Below, piece after piece: positions 39,601 through 51,600 of a stretch of DNA of 64,000 bases (positions within the stretch are counted from its first letter, which is position 1; each line of letters starts with the position of its first letter). A program made the translations under genes and the position numbers. The notes beneath the pieces are model-generated. The model had not been told where the DNA came from, ran no database searches, and was given only the letters and a program-made list of their open reading frames with translations. The stretch is from Ostrinia nubilalis (lineage: Eukaryota > Arthropoda > Insecta > Lepidoptera > Crambidae), in the NCBI RefSeq assembly GCF_963855985.1, contig NC_087100.1:4623001-4687000 (forward strand). The letters run 5' to 3'.

Positions 39601-42600
39601 TTCAGCCAGTACTTTTATTTGTGGGAACTTTGAAAAGCTTATCGAGTTTTAAGCAAACTATGCGAGCTTCAATAAAAGCTCTCAAAATCGCCATACATTT
39701 TGATGTTTTAATACAGACATTGCTGAAAGGGTTTTATCAGAAGAACTCTTTATGTTTATGTAGTTAAAGATGACTCAGTTCAGACGCGTGTCTGAAAGCA
39801 TTCACTTTTTGACCAACAGGTCCAGTTTGCTTTACAAAATACTTAATGGATTAGACATTTTATTGAATCAAAATCGTAGCTCAATGCAAAAAATCATTTT
39901 GCTAGCCCTTGTACATTTCAAAAACTAAAGACTGGAACTCACTGTCTGTCCTATCTAATCCAACGCCATATTATTTAAATGTTCTGGGTATCTTTAAGGT
40001 AAGAAAGAATATAAAGGTAATTTACTTTTCAAACAACTTTCTATATAAATTGAACATAAGATGTAATTTTGGCCAAATACGTGCTTATTGCTACAATTGT
40101 TAATACACTACTATTAATTTACGCGACTCTAAACTGTATTAAAGTATCATCAAGATTTGTTACAGCACCACACTTTTGTGTGACCTAAACCTTAACGGTT
40201 ATTTTGCAACTGTTATTTAATCCGCCAATAGCCCGAGGTCGCTGAAAGTTTAATATTTATTTGTAAACACGGTTGCGATTGTGAGTTTTCTCTCTGTTTA
40301 CATGACCGATGTTGGTAATTCAATTTATATCGGTTGATGTAATTTTGGGGTTCAAAGTTGAAGTAGTATTTAATCTCAACTACAAATTAAGATCACTCTC
40401 ATTTTAGCTAAATGTATTTCTCAAGTAATTTAAGTATGTGACGAATTTATGCAAAGAAATTGAAGGAACTTGACATTTTGTAACAGGGTGGTAAAGCTGT
40501 TTCAGATTCCACTGAAACTCTACCAGCATTCCAAGAATCTTACTTATTGCAGGTACACATACTAGTAGATTTTTAACACCTTATTATAACGAGGTAAATT
40601 ATAATAATGGATCGCCCTAAACATGGTATTTGGATACGTAATACATCAGTAAAACCTTGTTACTCGCGGCTCACATAAAACGCACTCAGAATTGGTAGAA
40701 AATGAGATTATTTACATCCCCGCAATCGCTCTCTTCGATGAGATGCTTCGGATGCAAGCCATCGCCGTCATTCGATTACGAGCTCTATTGCCATTAAATA
40801 AGGCAGAATGTACCACATCTGCTGGAGAGGCGCACAATTTCATTCTCATTTAGACATACATACGAGATGTTAATGGGTTAACATTGAGATTTTACTACAA
40901 AAGTTACACGAGTAAGATTTCCTAGAAAGCATCATATTTTTTTTTTTTTATTTTTTTTTTATGTGATAGGAGGCAAACGAGCAGACGGATCACCTGATGG
41001 TAAGTGATTACCGTCGCCCATAGACACCCGCAGACCCAGGGGCGTTACAGGTTTTTTTTGTACCTTTATCAGAAAATATTTCGTAATATTCAAAATACAA
41101 ACAGATACTTATCTAAAAATAGAATTCTTGAGAAAAGTATAAGTCTTTTCCTACACAAAATCTTCATACCAAGAAAAATTGACTTGTATTAAAAGCCTGT
41201 CACAAGCACCTTCTTAAATCATCCCTTTGTGCGAAATCGGCGAACAAAATAAGGACGCCTTCACTCCTTCAGGTTAAAGAGGTGTGAAGCGCTGCAGTAG
41301 CAAACTGGTTGAGTTAACTACGCACCTGGCAGCCGTGACGTCACATCGATGCAATGGTACGGACGGGCGAACGCGGGGAGGTAAAGTGGGAGGGAGAATC
41401 GCATTCCAGCGAGGTGCGCAGTTAACTCGATCGAGTTGTAGTTTTCATACAATTTCTAGAAGCGCAGTTGCAGCGCTAAGTTACTGTCGTTTGCGTATTG
41501 TCACGTTAATAGAAAGACGATAAAAGATTCTTGAATTTACCTAAAGAATAGTATCTAAAGAATCTCACCTGTAAGGAAAGACAGTCGCCTCATCGCAGGA
41601 AAGGGGTGGTTTCCAGAAGTGTCCAGCAGGTCCAGTTGGTACACCTCCCCTCTGATGCGGTACAGCTTCCGATGGAAGTCCTCGATGGTCGGCGTGTAGC
41701 TGTCCTCAAACTTGTTGCCCAGGAACCTGGACACGAGGGATGTCTTGCCCACACGGGCTGACCTGGGAAAGAAAGAAAACTGAATATTAATCAGATATTA
41801 ATAAGATACCAGGTGAGGTGTACCAGTAAGATACCAAGTGAGGTGTACCCAAGGTACCTTTATAAGATCTTCTGTCACATCTGTCCAGAAGATCTTATAA
41901 AGATTGAATGAAGCTGCTTGATGCAGACCTCTTCCTACCGGCTAATATAAAATCATTGAGGGAGGCCCATGTTCAGTCAATACTCATTAAAATACTATTG
42001 TTAAGCAGTGAACATGCTATGGCTGAAATGATGATGTTCAATGAATATTTGTGGTTTGGAGTAAAATCAAGAAAAAGACCCAGGTACTCGTAGGTAGGTA
42101 GGTACCTTACGTAAATTATTGCTTGCAATAAACATAACATACTTCTATCAAACCAAAACTGCAGCGAATTGAAATGCCTCGTGACAAACTCCAAAAATTC
42201 TGAAAAATAATTAACAACTAAGCTTCAATTCTGGAAACATGTAGCTTGAAAACTAAGTACTTAATACGAACACGAATATAAAGCGAAGCCCTAACACCTA
42301 ACGCGTTAGTACAAGTTTATAAGTTTGTCCCTACTCCTTTAGATTAAACAAATCCCGAACTCTTCGTAAGGATTCTTCCACACAATAACAGGGTACGGCG
42401 CTGTACAGACTTCTAATAATGTTTGCTTAGGGTCTGAACGGGACAAACAGAGCTAAAGTGTGTCATATGACTACTACAGACAGAGTTTAACTAAGTGGCT
42501 TTTATTTACCCCTCGTGGCAAGATAAATATGCTCGTGTACACAATACTACAACTTTAGCTACTAAGTGTGTCAATCATATGACTACTACAGACAAATTAC

Positions 42601-45600
42601 ATAACTAAGTGGGGCACATAACCCCTGGTGGTAAGCAAAATATTATGCTCGTGTTACATGTGGATTTACCACAATAGTCCGGCGGCGGCAGGGTTCGATC
42701 CCGCGTTCCTCGGATCTCGATTTCACCAGTCAGACAATCGACACTATTGGGTTAATGTTGCTTCAACCCAAGGAACCCAAATTCCTGTGATAGTGTAGCG
42801 GTACTGGAGGATGTGTTTTAATTTTGTCAAACATTGACAAAACTTCATGTTGTGCTTCAGATTAACCGTGACTATCACTGACAGCTATTTTACGTCATAC
42901 GTTACCCTACCCGCACCTCTCCACTACGACAATAATCTGCTTTTATATGCACTAAGTACGTATACAGGGTGTTAGGTAAATGGGTATATGAGCCGACACT
43001 AGCCCATGTTAACATAGGCATATAAATGGTATGGTGAAGTCAGAAATTTGATATCATGATTTTATTTTTTTTAATTTTCGTACAAAATAAATTTCATACA
43101 ATCCGATTTGTATGAAAATTAAAATAATTAAAATGAAGATATCAATTTTCTGACTTCACCGTACCATTTATATGACCATGTTAACATGGACTAGTGTCGG
43201 CTCATATACCCATTTACCTAACACCCTGTATTTGTCTGTACATACAGCTATTATAAGAAGTAAAATACAAAATATCATAAGCTTTGCAGCAGCATTGCTT
43301 TTCTACACCATGTCTTCAGAAACAAGTTTGCTTGAGAAGATTCAAATTTAGTTTAAAAACGTGAAGTCATCCAAACTTCGCTTGAACATAATGCACGGAA
43401 CTTTAGAACGCATTACTATGTGAGGTTGGAGCAAAATCGATTTGAAATGACTTTGGTCACTAGAGTTTTCCGAGTTGGAGGTCAGATCTTTCTAGAATGC
43501 AAAAGTAGAAGCTTTACAAGTCAATATCTGAAGAATGTCGTATTCAAGATGATGTATGAGACATTCCTGCTTCGCACTTGAATACAAACAAGGACATTAT
43601 ATTTTACTGGCTCGTTCACGCGACTTTGCCTGTGTCCTTTTCCAAGGTCCAATCTATCTTTTTGCCAAATTTCATCGAAATTGGTTCAGTGGTTTAGACT
43701 TTATAGTTGAAACAGACAGAAAGAGTTATTCGGGTTTTTACTCGTAAATAGATCTATTTCATACCGGCTGGGGCCAATGTGCTTTAGACTCAAAAATGCG
43801 GATTTCATGCTAGGCAGTGTATATCTTTAATCCTTCAAAAATACGTTTCTACCTGTGGCATACAAAATCCCTTTGTTGTCGCATCACTCGATAGCGCTGC
43901 TTTGACACGAGCGAATCCAATTAGCGAAACGCATCGCTAATCTACTGCAACTAAAGCCTGCAGGCTCGTTATCGCCAGTACAGCGTTGTTGAATCTTTTC
44001 ACAATGTTGAAAATTGATTGAAATAAACCCTATTTGTTTTGAACAAGTGCCTACACAATGATACAGGAATTCGGTGCCTGTGGATGTCTTTGCCGAACAC
44101 TATAAACCGGCGTTTTCAAGGCGAGAGTAAATAGGCACTTCAGAGAAGAACCTACCGTCCTAGACTGCAACTCAGTTAACGCGCTCGAACACGTGCCAGT
44201 AGAGAGGTGAGATTGCGGTCAAATACGAGTAAGTAATGCCCTGCCTGATTCTGCCAAAAAAAAATATCACCGGGGTATAAAAAACTGTATGTAGTAATAA
44301 AAAGCTGTTTCTTCAACTGCCAATTAAAAAAGACAGCATTTTTTTCAGTTTATTTTGATAAATCTTTAAGGAAATATAATAGTGACTGACCTTACAATCA
44401 CGGAATTAGGGTTCATTAGAAGAATATTATCACTGACGAGAACTTCCTTCTAACTAATAAATTTATTCTGAGATAGGGAAAGAATCCTTACTCCTTGTTA
44501 TAATAAGTATAAGAAATAGTCATAACTCAATTAGGTATGTAGGTACTGAATATTTATAGGTATTAAATAGTAGGTATCTATATTCAAAAGACTTGTACCT
44601 AAGTATAAGATTAAAATACATTTCGTTCGATTTTCAAACATTACTAGCTTTTCAACTTTTAATTCTATCCTTTCTAAGCTATTGAACTCTTTACAGAATT
44701 TAAAGTACCTACTGGATAATAATGAAAATAGTACTTGCTAATGAAAAAGTTAACATTCACAAGGGCGACTAGACAATGACCCTATAGTCTTTAGACCAGT
44801 CTTTCCCAAAGTGGTGATAACGCCCCCTTGTGGGCGCTGCAGGCTTAAAGGAGGGCGGTAAGAGACCCAGAAAAAAAAATCGGGACGTTGTGTAGAGGCT
44901 TGGGAGGCGTCATCTGCTAGGAGGACTCTTAGACACCGACTGAGCTCGACTCTTGACTAAAAAAATTGGGGGCGCTAAAAAATAATTTATTCTCAAAGTG
45001 GGTAGTAAGATTAGAAGAAGTAAGATTGACAAAAGTTATACAAAAATAAGTATGCTATTTATTATACACAGTGTAGTTACGTTAAGTAGGTTTAGTACAG
45101 ATACATATTTATAATATTTTTACAATTATATTAATTTAAGATAAACTATGAAAAATATATGTTAACTTAATTTTAAGAGGTTAAACGCCACAGACTAAAT
45201 AAGTTTGGGAACCGCTGCTTTAGACTAAAACAATTGCCTTCGTATAGTACTTGAAAGGTAAAACATATTAATTTTATTACTTTTACTCAGAAGCGAATCT
45301 AATCTACTATTACTTAGTTTAAGGGATAGGTTGATTTTAAGTGTAGAAAAAGCCCTTTTATGTAGATACTTTAAAACGCACTTTACAAATTGGGCTGGGT
45401 TATACGATTTAATCTTCTGATAGTGTGGGTTGTAACAATTCAACATAGGCGTTTAACATTAATTAGATTAATAGGACTTACAGCCTGAATTACAATTAAG
45501 GCGATTAGAGTCCTCAATGACCTTGGGCGTTTGACCTTCACGCCGCGCGAAACACCCGCGCACCCCGCACGAAAACTCCGATTTGACACCGATCAAAATT

Positions 45601-48600
45601 ACACTTGCATAGGTAGATACAGAATAGAAGCTCTTTTTTCATGACATTACTGCCTATTATTTTAAACTTGAATTGATGAACCTTGATGTCGGTGTCATTT
45701 AACTCAGGCGTAATTTAATAAAAATAACACAATCCATGAACATTTTGTACGGGATATTTTTTCTTTTTAATTTTTCGTAAATTTTCTAATGTTTTTGTCG
45801 GTTCAGCCGTTCTCGAAATTTGAACAATTCGAACGAAAATGTAATGTAGGTAACTTCGGGTAGAATCTTGCAAGCTGAATTTGTTAGACCAACTTCCTGA
45901 CGACAACTGTAGGTATTGGAACACATAGTAGTATTGTCTATGGTTTAAAAAAGCAAATGTTTCTTCTTTTGTCTATTGTCATTCTCTTTGTGTCACTTAT
46001 GAAGAATAAACTGAAAATGACATTCTCGTCTTTTTATTAGAAATCCTTCAACAAACTGATTGAGTTAAAATTTTGGATATACATGTAATTCGGATGACAA
46101 TGCAATATTGTGATGACATGGAGTCGATCTGATGATAGAGCTGGAATGCCAGTGGCCCCATAGCAACTCCGGGATTAAACGATTCCATCTAGTTTAGGCT
46201 CATTTGATTTGTATTTATATATTTATATAAATATAAGTAAGTAATATTATGTAAGTAAGCTACTTTAAAAATCACGAGTACCTACCTACTTCAATTCTCA
46301 AAGGCAAACAGGGTCTGATGATGGAGCTGGAATGTGGCCGTAGGAATAGGCTAGTTTCTTAAAAAAACACTTTTAGTCCGTCAATTACACTATCAAAAAA
46401 TATTGGACACGGGATATTTTTATTTGTCAACAAACAAATAATTGATTTTTCATAAGTTTAAGAAAGAGAAAAATACATTTAAAGTATTTTTTTGGTAAGT
46501 TGACCGACGGACTAATTCAAACTCTTGCTTTACCCAGGAAACATCCCTATTCTTCGAAATTATTACGAGCTACATAACGAAAAATCTTTGCTACTACGCC
46601 GCAGCAAATTCCGCATCATAAATAAAAAAATAAATTAAAAGAAAAAACCTTTTCTTTTTTTAAGTTTTTGTATGCTAATAATTTTAGTTTCATGACATGC
46701 TCCCAAAATTCATCATCTTATAAGAGGATTTCAGTTTTTATCGACGAAACTTTTTAATTATTGTAGCCTATAGGTACGTTTCATGGTTAGGTAATTTAGG
46801 GAAGTTTATTTGCACTTAACATGAAAAATATGGTATCAATGTACTGTGTACCTATGCACCTTCAGTGGCAACAACAAGGTCTATTGAGTACCTATACTAC
46901 TAAAGGCATGAAATAAATTAATTTTCACCAAAAATTAAAACCAACTCCAAAACGAATCACCAAAAGGTAGGCTGTCACCGACTCCGAAAATATCAATCAT
47001 GATAAACGGGCATTTGTAATCAGTATCCACATTTTTTAATAAGCTCTATAGAACAATTTATCAATACCACTTTATATTATTTTTTTAACTGTGGTATTTT
47101 CGCGAAGAAACATATTGAAAATCTAATTCTAAATGGCCCATTTGCGCCGAGCCTAAGTATGAAAAATATAAATTGTTTTCTTCACGTAAATCGATTAAGT
47201 TACTGATGCAAAGGCCTAGTAAATAAATAACGGAATATATTTTCAACTTTTACTTATCTAGTGCCGTTTTTTTTTGGAGTCGATTTTTTTACACTAATAG
47301 ATTCTATTTAGGTAAATAATAGCGTCCGAGCATGCCTTAATTCAATCGTATCGTCTGACTGAACGTGCTCTATGAACAACTCTGACATAAAAACTATTGT
47401 CGAACAAAGACTAGGTTGCACCATCTTATTTTAAATTTGACAAAAGTCAAAAATCTGTCAAACTCCATACAAAAAAACACCGGTTATCGCCAAAGCTACG
47501 GTCAAAGTTAGGTCACGTCAGGTGGTGCAACTCAGCCAAAGAAAAAATTCATTTTGATCGCTAATGTCAGTTTGCAGCGAGTGACACAACCTCCGCGTCT
47601 GAAGGCCAGCGGCCGACTGCCGCCCGCACCCCGCGAAGGCCCCCTCAACAGCAAAAGGTTCGGAATTTATCAAAAGTAAAATTTATGAATGAAAGTAATG
47701 TTCGGTTGAAAAACGCAACGTGTCATTTAAAGATGAAAGAATTCCTAATCTATTCGTGAAAATATTTTTTAAATTAACATAGCCGTTTTGGAGGAGTAGG
47801 GAATTTAAGTAAAAAATCGATGTCCCGTATTTATTTTTTTAATCCAAAACAAAGAGACGTAGCGAAAATTCAAACGTCACAAATGTAGGCCTTGAACTGT
47901 TGTATAACATATATTTTTTTTAACTATTTCTGTCCAGCAGTAAAAGAGGAGTAGGCTTTACAAAATGCCCATTTGACGCGGATTGAGGACTCTAATCGCC
48001 TTAATTATAGGTACACAGTGTTTTTCCAACTTTTGTACGCCACCTGCGATGCGCTCCGATATCTCTGTATAAAAAAGTCAAATTCTTAAAGTTTTATTTT
48101 AATCGCACGCTCCGCTACGATGTCCTAGTATACGTACATAATAATATACCTTATCTAATTTACCTAAACTATAGATTTTTGAATTGATATCACTATCGTT
48201 CGTAATTGTTCGTTTTAGCCGAATGACATCCACTGCTGGACAAAGGCCAAGGATTTCCACAAAGACCGGTCCTTCGCTGCCCGCATCACTATACATGCTA
48301 TATTATAGCACTCATTATTGTCAGATACTTATACTTAAGTCACATACTGTACATGTGAACACGCCCATACGTTAAATGAACAAAAGTAGGGCACAATCCG
48401 CACGATATAATATGATTTCAACTAATAATTTTCAATAAATTAATTTCGCTCTACTATGAAGCATTTCCTATTAAATTAAAGCAATACATTACGTTACGTT
48501 GTACATCACATAATGTTATTTATTATTTCTATGTTTCAAAATTCGAGACTTGCTTCGGTAATATTTTCCTATATCGTGATGCTGTATTAATAGCTGAATG

Positions 48601-51600
48601 CCTACTTATGTAGTAGGTATCGAATAACGTTGTGAAAGACTTTGATTTTATAACTAAGGAGGCGATCGTTAGTGTCGGTCATCCGACACCATTTTCTCCT
48701 GAAGAAATAATGGTCGTAGATATTTTATTTTTTACATAATAATTCCTGGATGTCGTAAAAGATGACCAAGGGACAAATATGTGAACATCAGGCCTCCTTA
48801 ATCCGTCTGGCCTGGCACGAAAAACTTTCGAGTTCGAATCGTTTGCGTATTCCAATCGCCATCAAAAGTTCACTTTACGACACGTTGACAACAGCGCCCT
48901 TGTGAACGTGTCGTAAAGTGAACTTAGTATGAGAAATGGTTGCACGAAACATATTTTGAGAATCAAAATTGTCTCGTTATCATTTAATTCGAAGGTTGAG
49001 TATCGAATTTTGTCGAATACGCAAACGTTTCGTAGACGAAAGTTGTTCATGCTAGAGGTAGGGTGGGAATTTACGCCGAATCCGCTATTTGACTTTGAAC
49101 GGTAAGAGGGATGATTGTTATGACGACATACCTACTAATTGTTTACTATCTAATGATATACCCAGACTAGATATTGAACCCAAGATCTTGCAATAAACTG
49201 GAAAACCTTCATCTCTATGCCATATTTTATAGGAGTAGGTAGGTACCATTCATGCATAAATCAATCGTATTTTAAGTTGCAATCACGAGAGAATTTTTAA
49301 GGCATTCGTCAAGTGAGATCGCATCATTTCTTTCGAAGCGGAATCTCGATCGTAACTCGTTTCGGGCGATTTGATTGATGGTTACAATGTAAACGGATTG
49401 CGATGGTTCTGAAAGGACGATTTACACGCAACGATTTCACAATGTGTGCAGGTTCACATGAGTTTTAACTCATGTGCGTGAAATCTTTAGGCTGAGTTGC
49501 ACCATCTTACTTTGACTTTAACAAACGTCAAAAATCTGTCAAACTCCGTACAAAAACACCGGTTAGGTATTGTTATTGTTACGGTTGAAATAAGGTGGTG
49601 CCACCCAGCCTTAGAAAGTGAACTAAGTAAGTACCTATAACGGTCAAATTATACGCACGTCAAAGAAGTTATCTTATTTTTTATGTATCATACATGACTT
49701 TATATATGTATAATATCTGTTTAATTTTAAAGTTGATTTACGTACTTAGTCAATTTGTGAGTTCTTTGCTAAACTTCTATTAACTACAACTAACTATGTA
49801 GTAAACTATTAAATCTAGAACTAAATTATTATCGTTTTAGTAGCAAGAAAGCTCTGTTTTTCTGTTTCCAAAGGAACACGTCTGTATAGTCGTGCTCTAT
49901 GCGGGCAAATGTAACGCATGAAAACACCAAACGGGAAAACACAAAGGGATGCTGCAATGAGCCAGCAATCAGTAAAAGGTTCTCTTTCCCATTCAGAAAC
50001 AAAGCGCATGCATGCATGCATGTAATCTAAAGGCTGTGATCAGAGAAATAGCCACCTACCCCTTTTATTTCTCTGACTTTATAAGCTAACCTAAGATTCT
50101 GACGTCATTTGCATTACAAAATTTTCTTAAGTTTAGGGTAAAAAGGTACTCCATTCTTTGTGAAAGATATTGTGCTGTAATCTTCATAATTTATTAATGT
50201 TTATTCATTAGCGTTTATTAATGTTGTATTCAGGCATTAAGTATATGTCTCATGGGCCCAAAAGATAAGGAGACATGTAAAGTGCCCCATAAGGGCTACC
50301 TTTTTTTTATTTATAACGTCAAAATATAACGTTCATTATTTATGAACGTTATATTTTAGTGAGTGGTATTCCACCAGTGGTCTAAATTGAATAAAAAAAA
50401 TTTGATTTTGATTTTGATTTTTTTTCTCCCTACAAGACCTAATCATTCCCGAGCAAGTCATAAATCAAAATCAATATAATAAACTGTAAATAAAAAAATA
50501 AAATCGTAATTTATAAACGGACCCTATTTGTAAGTAGATTCACCCCGGAGTGAAAAGTTCAGAGGTCCATTAGACCAATTTTTCACCACAAAAAATTCGG
50601 AGTTCAAATACTTGGCGGTATTAAAATTCTTGGATCTAATTAAATTAAACGTTAACAGGAAGGGTCACAGCAAATTAGGCTCCAAATTAAAATGGACACA
50701 CTGAAAGGTTTGATAAAAAGTAAGTAATAAGTTTCTGTAAAGGAAATTCAGGATTTTCCTCACATTTTCAAATCAAGTAGCAACTTATCATTATCATCAT
50801 CATTTCAGCCACAGGACGTCCACTGCTGAACATAGGCCTCCCCTAATAATTCCGGTTGGTAGCGGCCTGCATCCAGCGCCTTCCTGCTACCCTTAAAAGG
50901 TCGTCGATCCACTTCGTGTAGTAGCAACAAAATGAGATCACAAACATTAATCTATCATACACTGGAGACACATCGATTTTGCCTTCTTCTAGTGTTTTTA
51001 TTTTCTCAGTCGCACTCGCGTTCTAAAGTATAATTAATGATCTATCGGTAAGCAAACAAAAGGATAGTGTGCACTATAAAATTGTTTTTTTCAAATGCAT
51101 CTTTGTATTGTACATTGGCTGAAGTAATAACGAGTACTTCAAGTTAAAATCATAAATTATCACTGCCATTTTCAGATTTTAATTTAGTTACGATCTGCTG
51201 GACTAGTATGAACAACAGGATTAATTGTATCCTGATATCATACACGACAGCCTAGATGTATGTTGCAGAAAACTTTAGTTCCCGTATCAAACTCGATAGG
51301 TACTTCGCGGTTAAAAGACTTTAATTTTCAACCCTTTAAAATTCAACCAACCAAAAGCGTCTTTTAGTCTATGTTTGAAATGGAATCGAGCTACGTTCTG
51401 TAATACGCACCTGTTCTTGTAAGCAGACTTTTCTTTTTTCAGTTAGACTCATTGTCCCATACGTTACAAGCAGTATTGATCGTGACAGTTAATCTATCTA
51501 ACTCCAGGGACCCGTCGATCAAGCTATCCACAGTGAATCAATTTGAATTTTCACAGCGCCTACACACTGCAAATGGAATGGTACCGCTAGATCTGTCAGA

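Larger units (their letters stand above)
10847..41568 (-). other. Intron 2 of the RASD-like gene (30.7 kb, repeat-filled)
   Basis: Bounded by GTGAGATT (donor at 41568) and TTCTCAG (acceptor at 10847). It holds most of the window's mobile DNA, annotated separately. I saw no recognisable gene, RNA gene or repeat boundary in about 11170-12070, 12220-12960, 14660-15700, 16810-18040, 24810-26200, 28080-29380, 31700-33000, 35200-36050, 36190-37250 and 38830-40900; these are AT-rich intronic or decayed sequence with only short open frames. Confidence 0.88.

Noticed and set aside
48655..48800. GGAGGC...GCCTCC possible TIR element
   Set aside because: The inverted ends are only about 6-9 bp and no target duplication is convincing.
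50005..50022. (CATG)n tract as a regulatory element
   Set aside because: A short simple repeat; no supporting context.
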